Source of the DNA: Campylobacter sp.
GTDB taxonomy: Bacteria > Campylobacterota > Campylobacteria > Campylobacterales > Campylobacteraceae
DNA: 60,772 bases
NCBI RefSeq assembly: GCF_020024835.1
Contig: NZ_JAHHTD010000005.1
Coordinates: 1 to 60,772, forward strand
Direction: 5' to 3'
Shown here: positions 53,850-60,772 of the stretch, piece by piece
Position numbering within the stretch: the stretch's first letter is position 1
How the letters are laid out: every line of letters starts with the position of its first letter
The notes under the pieces: model-generated
The model's database searches: none
What the model saw: the letters and a program-made list of their open reading frames with translations, nothing else
Told to the model about the DNA's origin: nothing
Translations under genes and position numbers: made by a program

Positions 53850-55179
53850 AGATAATACTAAATTTGAGCAAGAGCTTTGTGCTAAAGGTTTAAATGAACT
53901 CATTATGATGGAAAATGCAGGGATAAAACTTGCAAAGTTTATTTTAAAAAAAAGTAAAAAATTTAAAAATGCGAAAATATTATTTTTACTTGGTGGAGGA
54001 AATAATGCAGCAGATGGATTGGTTGCTATTAGGCATCTTAAAAAATCTAAAGCATATTGTTTTGATTATAAACAAAGTGAAATGTTTCAAAAGCAAATTC
54101 AAATTTTAAAAAATGTTGGTTATAAATTTTTAAAAAAAGAGCCAGATTTTAAACATTTTGATATCATTGTAGATTGTATATTTGGAAGTGGATTAAACAA
54201 AAATTTAGATGAAAATTTGCAAAAGATACTACGTAAAGTTAATAAAACTAAAGCTTTAAAAATAGCATGTGATATTCCAAGTGGAATTGGATTTGAAGTA
54301 TGTTTTAAGGCGGATTTTACTTTATGTATGGGTGTGATTAAAGAGAATATGTTAGAAGATTTTGCTAAAGAATATGTAGGTAAAATCAAGCTTGCAAATT
54401 TAGGATTAAAATTTAAATCATTTACAACTCAAAGTTTTTTACTTCAAAAAAAAGACTTAAAACTTATAAGTAGAAATATAACTTCAAATAAAGGAAATTT
54501 TGGACACATTTATATATGTGCGAGTGAAAGTGCGGGTACTTTAGCAGGACTTGGTGCTTTAGAATTTGGAGCAGGGCTTGTATCTTTGGTGGCAAAGAGT
54601 AGTTATTCGCCATTACTTATGCTAAAATCAAATATCAACAAAGATGCTAGTGCTGCTGCTTTGGGTATGGGGCTTGAAAATTTAGAAATATTAAAAGATA
54701 AAATATTAAAACAATTTCCACTTGTTTTAGATGCAAATTGTTTTCAAAGTAAAAATTTACTTTTGCATTTAAATAGAAAAGATGTAGTAATTACCCCTCA
54801 TCCTAAAGAATTTGCTTGTCTTTTAAAATTATGTTTTAATGAGGAAATTAGTGTAGAAAATATTCAAAAAAGACGTTTTTTTTATGCATTAAAATTTTCT
54901 TCTATGTATGATTGTGTATTAGTTTTAAAAGGAGCTAACACCATAATTACACAAAAAGAAAAAGTTTATGTAATTAATTGTGGCAATGAAGCATTAGCAA
55001 AGGGCGGAAGTGGAGATGTATTAAGTGGTATGATAGCAGCATTACTTGGTGCTAAATTTAGTGCTTTAAAAGCAGCAAAAAATGCTGTTTTAGCACACGC
55101 TTTAATCGCTAAAAAATACAATAAAAACAAAAATAGTTTTGATGCTTTAAAATTAATAAAAGGATTAAAATGCTTATAA
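53833..55179 (+). CDS. nnr: Bifunctional NAD(P)H-hydrate epimerase / ADP-dependent dehydratase
   Basis: 448 residues. The N-terminal YjeF epimerase domain (MMENAGIKLAKFILK; FLLGGGNNAADGLVAIRHL) is joined to a C-terminal ribokinase-like dehydratase NnrD (GNFGHIYICASESAGTLAGL; VITPHPKEFACLL; NEALAKGGSGDVLSGMIAALL). It repairs damaged NAD(P)H hydrates. ATG 53833 lies within the end of rmuC, and the gene overlaps purN by ten bases. Confidence 0.94.
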   Translation: MIAICKDNTKFEQELCAKGLNELIMMENAGIKLAKFILKKSKKFKNAKILFLLGGGNNAADGLVAIRHLKKSKAYCFDYKQSEMFQKQIQILKNVGYKFLKKEPDFKHFDIIVDCIFGSGLNKNLDENLQKILRKVNKTKALKIACDIPSGIGFEVCFKADFTLCMGVIKENMLEDFAKEYVGKIKLANLGLKFKSFTTQSFLLQKKDLKLISRNITSNKGNFGHIYICASESAGTLAGLGALEFGAGLVSLVAKSSYSPLLMLKSNINKDASAAALGMGLENLEILKDKILKQFPLVLDANCFQSKNLLLHLNRKDVVITPHPKEFACLLKLCFNEEISVENIQKRRFFYALKFSSMYDCVLVLKGANTIITQKEKVYVINCGNEALAKGGSGDVLSGMIAALLGAKFSALKAAKNAVLAHALIAKKYNKNKNSFDALKLIKGLKCL

Positions 55180-55742
55180 AGCTTGCGATATTATTTAGTG
55201 GAAATGGAAGTAATTTAGAGAATATCTTAAAACAATTACATAAAAAAACTTTTGATAAAAATACTTTTGAGGTTGTGCTTTGTATAAGTAATAACCAAGA
55301 CGCTTATGGCATACAAAGAGCTTTAAAATATGATATAAATACCATTGTTATTGAACATAAAAAATTCAAAACTAGAGAAGAATTTGATGCAAAATTGGTA
55401 GAGCTTATTAAACAAAGCCAAGTAGATTTAACTATATTAGCCGGTTTTATGAGGATTTTAAGCCCTATTTTTACGCAAAATATAAAAGCTATTAATATTC
55501 ATCCTTCTTTATTGCCTTTGTTTAAAGGTGCAAATGCTATCAAAGAAAGTTATGAAAGTGATATGAAAGTAGCTGGTGTAAGCGTGCATTGGGTAAATGA
55601 AGAGCTTGATGGAGGTAAAATCATAGCTCAAAAGGCTTTTGAGAAAGAAAAATTAAATTTTGAAGAGTTTGAAGAAAAAATTCATATTTTAGAACATAAA
55701 ATTTTACCTTCGACTATAGTGCAAATCTTTAAAAATAATTAA
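55170..55742 (+). CDS. purN: Phosphoribosylglycinamide formyltransferase
   Basis: 190 residues. Phosphate loop LFSGNGSNLENIL, folate/catalytic segment AGFMRILSP, INIHPSLLPLFKGANA with the catalytic Asn/His, and GVSVHWVNEELDGGKIIAQ with the catalytic Asp. Third step of purine synthesis, using 10-formyl-THF. Confidence 0.96.
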   Translation: MLIKLAILFSGNGSNLENILKQLHKKTFDKNTFEVVLCISNNQDAYGIQRALKYDINTIVIEHKKFKTREEFDAKLVELIKQSQVDLTILAGFMRILSPIFTQNIKAINIHPSLLPLFKGANAIKESYESDMKVAGVSVHWVNEELDGGKIIAQKAFEKEKLNFEEFEEKIHILEHKILPSTIVQIFKNN

Positions 55743-55782
55743 TTTTTTATCACTATAATTACGACTTTTTTAAGGAAATTTA

Positions 55783-56487
55783 ATGTTTGAATGGATTTTT
55801 AATATTGATGCTTGGATTGTTTTATTTACATTAACAGCCCTAGAGATCGTTTTAGGTATAGATAATATTATATTTTTAGCAATTTTAGTTAGTAAATTAC
55901 CACCCAATCTTAGAAACAAAGGTAGAATTTTAGGTCTTGCCTTTGCAATGATTACTAGAATATTGCTACTACTTTCACTTTTTTGGGTGATGAAACTTGT
56001 TACACCTTTATTTAGTATAATGAATAATGAAATTTCAGGTAGAGATTTAGTGCTTTTATTGGGAGGGTTATTTTTAATTTTTAAATCCATTAAAGAGATA
56101 AAAGAACAAATCATACACAAAGAAGAATATTCTAATATAAAAATTAGCAATAAATTATGGATAGTAGTGGCTGAAATAGCTATTATGGATATTGTATTTT
56201 CACTAGATAGCGTTATAACAGCAATTGGGATAGCACAAGATATAGAGATTATGATTATGGCAGTAATTATAGCGGTGCTAGTAATGTTATTTGCATCTAA
56301 GCCAATTTCTGATTTTGTAGAAAAATATCCAAGTATTAAAATTTTAGCATTAGTATTTTTGGTTATGATAGGGTTTATCTTAGTATGTGAGAGTTTTGAT
56401 TTGCATATTAATAAAGCTTATATTTATACAGCAATGGGTTTTTCTTTAATAGTAGAAATTTTAAATATTTTTGCAAGTAAGAAGTAA
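55783..56487 (+). CDS. TerC-family integral membrane protein (YkoY/YgdQ type)
   Basis: 234 residues, about seven membrane helices. Conserved acidic segments of the family: ALEIVLGIDNIIFLAILVSK, AEIAIMDIVFSLDSVITAIG. Related TerC/Alx/MeeF proteins are linked to metal (manganese) export or metalation of secreted enzymes. AAGGAAA precedes the ATG. Probably the end of the clpP-to-terC gene run. Confidence 0.85.
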   Translation: MFEWIFNIDAWIVLFTLTALEIVLGIDNIIFLAILVSKLPPNLRNKGRILGLAFAMITRILLLLSLFWVMKLVTPLFSIMNNEISGRDLVLLLGGLFLIFKSIKEIKEQIIHKEEYSNIKISNKLWIVVAEIAIMDIVFSLDSVITAIGIAQDIEIMIMAVIIAVLVMLFASKPISDFVEKYPSIKILALVFLVMIGFILVCESFDLHINKAYIYTAMGFSLIVEILNIFASKK

Positions 56488-56507
56488 ATATTTAATACTT
56501 TCTTATC

Positions 56508-56536
56508 TTGACTTTTAATGTTTTTTTATGTAGAAT
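56508..56536 (+). promoter_or_regulatory. Promoter of the five-tRNA operon
   Basis: TTGACT (56508-56513), 17-base spacer, TAGAAT (56531-56536), 24 bases before tRNA-Pro. A textbook -35/-10 pair, unusual for Campylobacter protein genes but common for stable RNA. Confidence 0.75.
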
Positions 56537-56560
56537 GCAGCTTTATTTTTTTATATATAT

Positions 56561-56638
56561 CGGGGTGTAGCGCAGTCTGGTTAGCGCACTTGGTTTGGGA
56601 CCAAGGGGCCGAAGGTTCGAATCCTTTCACCCCGACCA
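56561..56638 (+). tRNA. tRNA-Pro (UGG)
   Basis: CGGGGTG/CACCCCG acceptor stem, A discriminator, encoded CCA. Anticodon loop TTTGGGA with TGG between CTTGG/CCAAG stems. First of five clustered tRNAs. Confidence 0.96.
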
Positions 56639-56652
56639 TTTTTTTATCAAAT

Positions 56653-56730
56653 GGTGAGTGTAGCTCAGTCGGTTAGAGCATCAGATTGTGGTCCTGAGGG
56701 TCGTGGGTTCGATTCCCATCACTCACCCCA
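56653..56730 (+). tRNA. tRNA-His (GUG)
   Basis: GTGAGTG/CACTCAC acceptor stem with the His-specific extra G at 56653 facing C73, then encoded CCA. Anticodon loop TTGTGGT gives GTG. Confidence 0.96.
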
Positions 56731-56733
56731 TCA

Positions 56734-56810
56734 GCGCTCGTAGCTCAACTGGATAGAGCGACAGACTTCGGATCTGTAGGTTATGGGTTCGATTCCTATC
56801 GGGCGCACCA
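56734..56810 (+). tRNA. tRNA-Arg (UCG)
   Basis: GCGCTCG.../...CGGGCGC acceptor arms, A discriminator, encoded CCA. Anticodon loop CTTCGGA gives TCG between ACAGA/TCTGT stems. Confidence 0.95.
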
Positions 56811-56827
56811 AGCCCTTATTTTTTTAT

Positions 56828-56904
56828 GCGCTCATAGCTCAGCTGGATAGAGCAACGGCCTTCTAAGCCGTAGGTCAGAGGTTCGAATCCTCTTGAGCGT
56901 ACCA
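56828..56904 (+). tRNA. tRNA-Arg (UCU)
   Basis: GCGCTCA/TGAGCGT acceptor stem and encoded CCA. Anticodon loop CTTCTAA gives TCT between ACGGC/GCCGT stems. Confidence 0.95.
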
Positions 56905-56908
56905 CTTC

Positions 56909-56993
56909 GCGGATGTGGTGAAATTGGCAGACACGCCAGACTTAGGATCTGGTGCAGCAATGCGTGAAGGTTCAAGTCCTTTCATCCGCACCA
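56909..56993 (+). tRNA. tRNA-Leu (UAG)
   Basis: GCGGATG/CATCCGC acceptor stem, A discriminator, CCA. Anticodon loop CTTAGGA gives TAG. It has the long variable arm (TGCAGCAATGCG) of a class II tRNA. Last of the cluster and next to the lic region. Confidence 0.96.
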
Positions 56994-57444
56994 CTATATT
57001 TGAATTTTATATTTTTTATATAGAGTGCTAACATTGATATTTAATTCATACATCATATCTTGCTTTGTTTTTCAAACTTATATCCTTAATTACCAAAATA
57101 AATTGTATAAAGTTTTTATTTATTAAAAACAATCTAAATATTTTATAGAATATGATAATTTAAATATTAAATACATATTAAGTTGTAGTGTGAAACAACT
57201 CAAATTAAATTTCTAAAATTAAAAGGGCTAAAATGACAAGTTTGGATTATATTATTTAATAAAAAAGAAGTTTCTAGGAAAATATCTATGCTTGCCTAAA
57301 TATAAATAGATTTTATGTTTATTATGTTTATATTAATTATCAATGTCTTATAATAAATAAAGTAATAAAAGTGTATGTTAAGAAAAATTGAAATATCAAG
57401 CTTATATTCTTTTAAAAAACATAAATTATTAACTTTAGGCTAAA
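56994..57444 (+). other. 451-bp gene-poor stretch between tRNA-Leu and licA
   Basis: Extremely AT-rich with no real gene. It contains AAAAGGG followed by an eight-codon ORF at 57233-57259 (TSLDYII), and just after it another frame reading KKKFLGKYLCLPKYK then a stop; both look like scraps of lost genes. TATAAT at 57349-57354 is the likely licA -10. The ribosome binding site of licA is weak (TTTAGG). This looks like a scar left by past insertions beside the tRNA cluster. Confidence 0.5.
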
Positions 57445-58341
57445 ATGAAAAAAATTCAAAGTATTTTAACTCAAATTTTTCAAATTTCAAAAGATAAAAT
57501 TTTTAGTATAGAAAAAATTGGTGGTATGACAAATCAAAATTATCTTGTAAAGATTATCAATAATGGGGGGGGGTGTATAGATAGTTATTGTTTAAGACTT
57601 GCAAATACAAAAACAAACAAACTTATACATAGAGATTATGAAAAATTTAATGATTATTTAGTAAGCAAAGCTAAATTTAGTGTAGAAAGTATTTATTTTG
57701 ATGAAAAAACCGGGATTAAAATAACTAGGTTTTTAAATGACTCTTATGCACTTGACCATAAAAGCGTAAGAAATGAAAATATATTAAGGCAGATTGCCTT
57801 GAAACTTAAAGAATTCCACGAGAGTAAATTAGAATTTAAAAATACTTTTAATATTTTTGATATTTATAAGGAATATTTTTCTTTATTAAAGCAAAAGAAT
57901 ATTTTTTACAAATATCATAAAAAAATGGGACACATTTTAGAAGCTTTTAATATAATCGCTACATATTTTCAAAAGCAAAATATCCATCTTTATCCTTGTC
58001 ATAATGATCTTGTCCCTGAAAATATTTTAGTAAAAGATAAAATTTATTTTATTGATTGGGAGTATTCAGGAAAAGGTGATATTTTATGGGAGCTTGCAAA
58101 TTTTATGACAGAAAGTAGATTAAGTGATGATTTAAAAGAGGTATTTTTAAAAAGCTATTTTGGTCGAAAAATCACTCAAAAAGAAAGACAGCATTTGAAT
58201 TTTTATGCTTTTTGTTGCGATGTTTTATGGACTCTTTGGACAGCTTTAAAAGAAGAAAATGGTGAATTTTATGGAGATTATGGTTTTGTAAGAATCAATA
58301 GAGCTTATAAGCAATTAGAAAGTTTAAATTTAAATGAATAA
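57445..58341 (+). CDS. licA: LicA-type choline kinase with in-frame poly-G tract
   Basis: 298 residues of the choline/ethanolamine kinase fold. N-terminal KIGGMTNQNYLVKI nucleotide-binding segment (about 27-38), Brenner motif CHNDLVPENILV (about 188) with catalytic Asp and Asn, and the metal-binding FIDWEYSGKGDILWELAN (about 204-222). It phosphorylates choline taken up by LicB. A run of nine G at 57565-57573 encodes Gly-Gly-Gly at codons 41-43, and the frame is open as sequenced. It overlaps licB by eight bases. Related H. influenzae licA is also phase variable, by CAAT repeats. Confidence 0.88.
   Translation: MKKIQSILTQIFQISKDKIFSIEKIGGMTNQNYLVKIINNGGGCIDSYCLRLANTKTNKLIHRDYEKFNDYLVSKAKFSVESIYFDEKTGIKITRFLNDSYALDHKSVRNENILRQIALKLKEFHESKLEFKNTFNIFDIYKEYFSLLKQKNIFYKYHKKMGHILEAFNIIATYFQKQNIHLYPCHNDLVPENILVKDKIYFIDWEYSGKGDILWELANFMTESRLSDDLKEVFLKSYFGRKITQKERQHLNFYAFCCDVLWTLWTALKEENGEFYGDYGFVRINRAYKQLESLNLNE
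57565..57573 (+). repeat. Poly-G (G9) tract in licA, probable phase-variation switch
   Basis: Nine consecutive G in coding sequence, the longest G run seen in this AT-rich window. With G9 the kinase is full length. G10 would read GTG TAT AGA TAG and stop after 46 residues; G8 would read GTA TAG and stop after 44. Poly-G slippage is the standard phase-variation device in Campylobacter. Confidence 0.85.
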
Positions 58342-59200
58342 ACTAGGCTATATTGCGGGGATTTTATCTGGTCTTTTTTGGGCACTTGCTGGATTTTTTT
58401 ATGTAAAAATTGTTGATAATTTTGTTAATTCCTCTTATCTTATTTTTGTTTTACTTTTTTGTATAGAGTTTATTCCTTGGCTGTTTTTAACTTTTTCTAT
58501 TTTATTTTTAAAACAATATTTTGTCTTTAAAAAGGAACTTATATTGCCATTTCTTGCAGGATTTCTTGCAGGACCTGTAGCTATGTATTGTTATCTTAAT
58601 GCTATTTTGTTTATAGGCTTGAGTCTTAGTGCTTCTATTACGAGTTTATATCCTATATTTGCTACTTTTTTAGCATTTATATTTTTAAAAGAAAAGTTAA
58701 ATATATTGAGTTTTTTGGGTATGTGTTTAGCTTTTAGTGCTTTATTTTTACTTTTTTTTGATGGATTTAACTCCCATTTTTTAGGATTAACTTTAGCTTT
58801 TGTATGTGCTTTATCTTGGGGGATAGAATTGGTTTTAAGTTCAATTGTTTTAAAAACTTTACCAACTACGAGTGTTTATTATGCAAGACAAACTGGAGCC
58901 AGCTTTGGATATGCAATATTAATTTTAACTCAAAAATCAAATTTTATTTTTCAAGAATTTAACTCTTTGTATTTTTTTGTCTTTTTTTCTTTTCTTATTT
59001 TTTCTTGGGCGATATCTTATTTTTTGTATTATTTTGCTATTGCAAAAATCGGAATAATCAAAGCTATGATGTTAAATATTTCTTATATAATATGGCTTGT
59101 TTTGATACAAAAAGAGTTTGATTTTAAGCAGATTATTTTAGTTATTTTGATTTTTATTGGAGCAAATTTAGTTTTATTTTCAAAAAAGGATAAAAATTGA
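58334..59200 (+). CDS. licB: LicB-type choline permease (EamA/DMT superfamily)
   Basis: 288 residues, ten hydrophobic segments in two EamA repeats. The N-terminus LGYIAGILSGLFWALAGFFYV is very like LicB of H. influenzae and pneumococcus. Typical SLYPIFATFLAFIFLKEKLN in the first repeat. It imports choline for LicA. It overlaps licA by eight bases and licC by four, so all four genes are coupled. Confidence 0.87.
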   Translation: MNKLGYIAGILSGLFWALAGFFYVKIVDNFVNSSYLIFVLLFCIEFIPWLFLTFSILFLKQYFVFKKELILPFLAGFLAGPVAMYCYLNAILFIGLSLSASITSLYPIFATFLAFIFLKEKLNILSFLGMCLAFSALFLLFFDGFNSHFLGLTLAFVCALSWGIELVLSSIVLKTLPTTSVYYARQTGASFGYAILILTQKSNFIFQEFNSLYFFVFFSFLIFSWAISYFLYYFAIAKIGIIKAMMLNISYIIWLVLIQKEFDFKQIILVILIFIGANLVLFSKKDKN

Positions 59201-59874
59201 ATGCTATTATTTTAGCTGCTGGACTTGGAAGTAGATTTCAAGAGCTTTCAAAAATAACTCATAAGGCTATGCTTAAAGTGCGTGGTGTTGCAAACATAGA
59301 GCGGACTATTATCTATCTTAAGAAGGCTAAAATTGATAAAATTTATATAGTTGTAGGGCATTTAAAGGAGCAGTTTAAATACTTAGAAGAAAAATATAAT
59401 GTGGAATTAATTTTTAATGAAAAATATGAGGAATATAATAGTATTTATTCTTTTTTTAAAGTAAGTAATTTTTTTAGCGATAGCTTTGTGATTGATTGTG
59501 ATGTGGTTTTAGATGAAAATATTTTTTTGCAAAAGCAATTATTTAGCACGTATTATTGCATTTTAAGAAGTGCCAAGGGTGAATGGTATGTAAAATTAAA
59601 AGAAAATTTTATAGTAGATATTGATACTTCTTTGTCAAATGGATTGGCTTTGCTTGGAGTTTCTTATTTTTGTGCAAGTGATTGTATAAAAATAAAAGAA
59701 AATTTGAAAAAGTTTTTAATACCTACTTATTTGTTAGATAAAAAAATGTATTGGGATAATGTAGTTTTAGATATAATTTCAGATTTAAAAATACAAGCAA
59801 TAGAAGTGAAAAATTGTTATGAAATGGATAATTTAAAAGAATACGAGGAGATTTTAAATAAATGCAAGAGATAG
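59197..59874 (+). CDS. licC: LicC-type CTP:phosphocholine cytidylyltransferase
   Basis: 225 residues, a nucleotidyltransferase with the N-terminal signature AIILAAGLGSRF and a conserved lysine in ITHKAMLKVRG, then NIERTIIYLKKAKIDKIYIVVGHL and the metal Asp in FVIDCDVVL. NEKYEEYNSIYSF matches the choline-binding loop region of LicC. It makes CDP-choline from CTP and phosphocholine. It overlaps licD by 13 bases. Confidence 0.87.
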   Translation: MNAIILAAGLGSRFQELSKITHKAMLKVRGVANIERTIIYLKKAKIDKIYIVVGHLKEQFKYLEEKYNVELIFNEKYEEYNSIYSFFKVSNFFSDSFVIDCDVVLDENIFLQKQLFSTYYCILRSAKGEWYVKLKENFIVDIDTSLSNGLALLGVSYFCASDCIKIKENLKKFLIPTYLLDKKMYWDNVVLDIISDLKIQAIEVKNCYEMDNLKEYEEILNKCKR

Positions 59875-60692
59875 CTTTAGATGAGCAAAAGAAAGCATTA
59901 GTTAATTTACTTGAGTATTTTGATAGTTTTTGTAAAAAACATAATATTATTTATTCTTTAGGTGGTGGAACACTAATAGGGGCAGTAAGACATAAAGGTT
60001 TCATTCCGTGGGATGATGACATTGATATTTATATGCATTATGATGAATACGATAAATTTGTAAAATATTGGAAAGATACAGATAATATTATTTTTTCTAA
60101 TTTATATGATAAAGATTTTAAACATTTTTATGAATTTGCAAAACTCTATGATACCAATTATTTGATAGAAGATTTTCAACATCAAATTCACCCTATTTTC
60201 ATTGATATTTTTATTTACGATTTTGTTCCAGATGATTTTAATTTAATTTATAAAACATCAAAAAAATTAAAATTTTTAAAAAAACTTACTAGATCTTTTG
60301 TGAAGAGATCTAATGAATTTGCTTTTATGAAAAACTTTTTTCTTTATTTTGCCAATATATTAGATAAACAAGTTATGAGATTTTTAAAAAAATGGCGTTT
60401 AAAATATACAAATGAAAACTGCAAAAATATAGCTTTATTTATAAGTGAATATACAAAATCGACTCATTTTATTATGCCTAAAGAATATTTTAATGATATA
60501 GTTAATCTTTCTTTTGAAGGTAGAAAATTTCCTTGTATGAATGGCTATGATGAACATTTGAAAAAATATTATGGTGATTATATGAAATTACCGCCTGAAA
60601 ATAGTAGAATTTCACATCATACTTTTAAGTGTTATAAAAATGATAAATATTTAAAATTGGATCGTTCATCAAAATATTTTATCGCAAAATAA
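59862..60692 (+). CDS. licD: LicD-type phosphocholine transferase
   Basis: 276 residues. The LicD family signature is complete: IIYSLGGGTLIGAVRHKGF and IPWDDDIDIYM, a nucleotidyltransferase-fold active site with three aspartates. Later conserved SKYFIAK-like tail. It transfers phosphocholine from CDP-choline to a surface glycan, most probably lipooligosaccharide or capsule sugar. Last gene of the cassette; no hairpin terminator is obvious, and an opposing partial frame follows. Confidence 0.9.
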   Translation: MQEIALDEQKKALVNLLEYFDSFCKKHNIIYSLGGGTLIGAVRHKGFIPWDDDIDIYMHYDEYDKFVKYWKDTDNIIFSNLYDKDFKHFYEFAKLYDTNYLIEDFQHQIHPIFIDIFIYDFVPDDFNLIYKTSKKLKFLKKLTRSFVKRSNEFAFMKNFFLYFANILDKQVMRFLKKWRLKYTNENCKNIALFISEYTKSTHFIMPKEYFNDIVNLSFEGRKFPCMNGYDEHLKKYYGDYMKLPPENSRISHHTFKCYKNDKYLKLDRSSKYFIAK

Positions 60693-60694
60693 AC

Positions 60695-60772
60695 TATTTT
60701 AAATTTATTACTACTACTTTTAATATTTCTTTGAGAAATATCCTACTACTCTTTAGCTTCTTTATTCTATTT
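60695..60772 (-). CDS. Possible C-terminus of a minus-strand gene running off the window
   Basis: A minus-strand frame is open from the window edge to a TAG at 60695-60697 and reads NRIKKLKSSRIFLKEILK then VVVINLK. Basic, lysine-rich tails of this kind occur on membrane-associated glycosyl- or acyltransferases, but only 25 residues are visible. A short hairpin (AATATTTC / GAAATATC) lies inside. Tentative. Confidence 0.3.

Noticed and set aside
56994..57444. Replication origin in the AT-rich stretch after the tRNA genes
   Set aside because: No cluster of DnaA boxes and no dnaA or dnaN nearby; composition alone is not evidence.
1..60772. CRISPR arrays, insertion sequences, prophage or rRNA operons
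   Set aside because: No regularly spaced repeats, transposase, integrase or rRNA sequence was seen on either strand.

Overview
This AT-rich window (well under 35% GC by eye, frequent TTG/GTG starts, tightly overlapped genes) reads as the chromosome of a Campylobacter, probably of the C. lari group rather than C. jejuni. The markers are cfbpABC iron uptake, ctsG and pgp1, dba-dsbI, the flgE-flgD-fliK flagellar block with sigma54 promoters, and short gene blocks that are contiguous in C. jejuni but are spliced together differently here. Species assignment is inference, and gene-order comparisons are from memory.

Layout. 1-7590: an NFACT-family gene (possibly broken), a small acidic protein, cdsA, dxr, pgp1, tsaD, ctsG and a cyclic-peptide-type ABC exporter in one overlapped plus-strand run. 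7600-7850: a decayed single-domain haemoglobin (cgb-like) gene. 7966-11535: cfbpABC behind a Fur-box-like promoter. 11641-13531: a NERD-domain UvrD-like helicase flanked by a 47-bp direct repeat of the cfbpC 3' end, a probable insertion. 13732-15538: an HD-domain protein, the SRP RNA and a small conserved gene. 15552-20216 (minus): flgE, flgD, fliK and a small flagellar gene with two sigma54 promoters. 20342-22782: typA and a membrane protein. 22804-29086 (minus): pcm, dsbI-dba, then secG-frr-pyrE-RDD-nrdB, and a BI-1 family protein. 29248-31751: beta-carbonic anhydrase and a large MscS channel. 31748-35439 (minus): two paralogous periplasmic proteins, a PP-loop ATPase and dnaG. 35517-39647: a LapB-like TPR/zinc-ribbon protein, rnhA, rnc, aroC, a broken gene and a TRIC-family channel. 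39676-47237 (minus): tRNA-Glu, nhaA, nifU/iscS-type Fe-S assembly genes, an uncharacterised flagellum-co-regulated cassette, fliI and folE. 47347-56487: tig, clpP, a membrane protein of unknown function, def, comM-like, NYN protein, rmuC, nnr, purN and a TerC-family protein. 56561-56993: tRNA-Pro, -His, -Arg, -Arg, -Leu. 57445-60692: a four-gene lic1-type (licA-licB-licC-licD) phosphocholine cassette.

The strongest candidate for something new is the lic cassette. It encodes choline kinase, choline permease, CTP:phosphocholine cytidylyltransferase and a LicD phosphotransferase, and licA contains a G9 tract. The frame is open with G9, while G8 or G10 would stop translation a few codons later, so the sequence predicts on/off switching of phosphocholine surface decoration by poly-G slippage, in place of the tetranucleotide repeats used in Haemophilus. 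Other leads are the helicase insertion with duplicated cfbpC end, a cassette of three unrecognised genes next to fliI driven by two sigma54 promoters and one sigma28 promoter, a tandem pair of secreted proteins with a Shine-Dalgarno hairpin between them, and the decayed globin gene.
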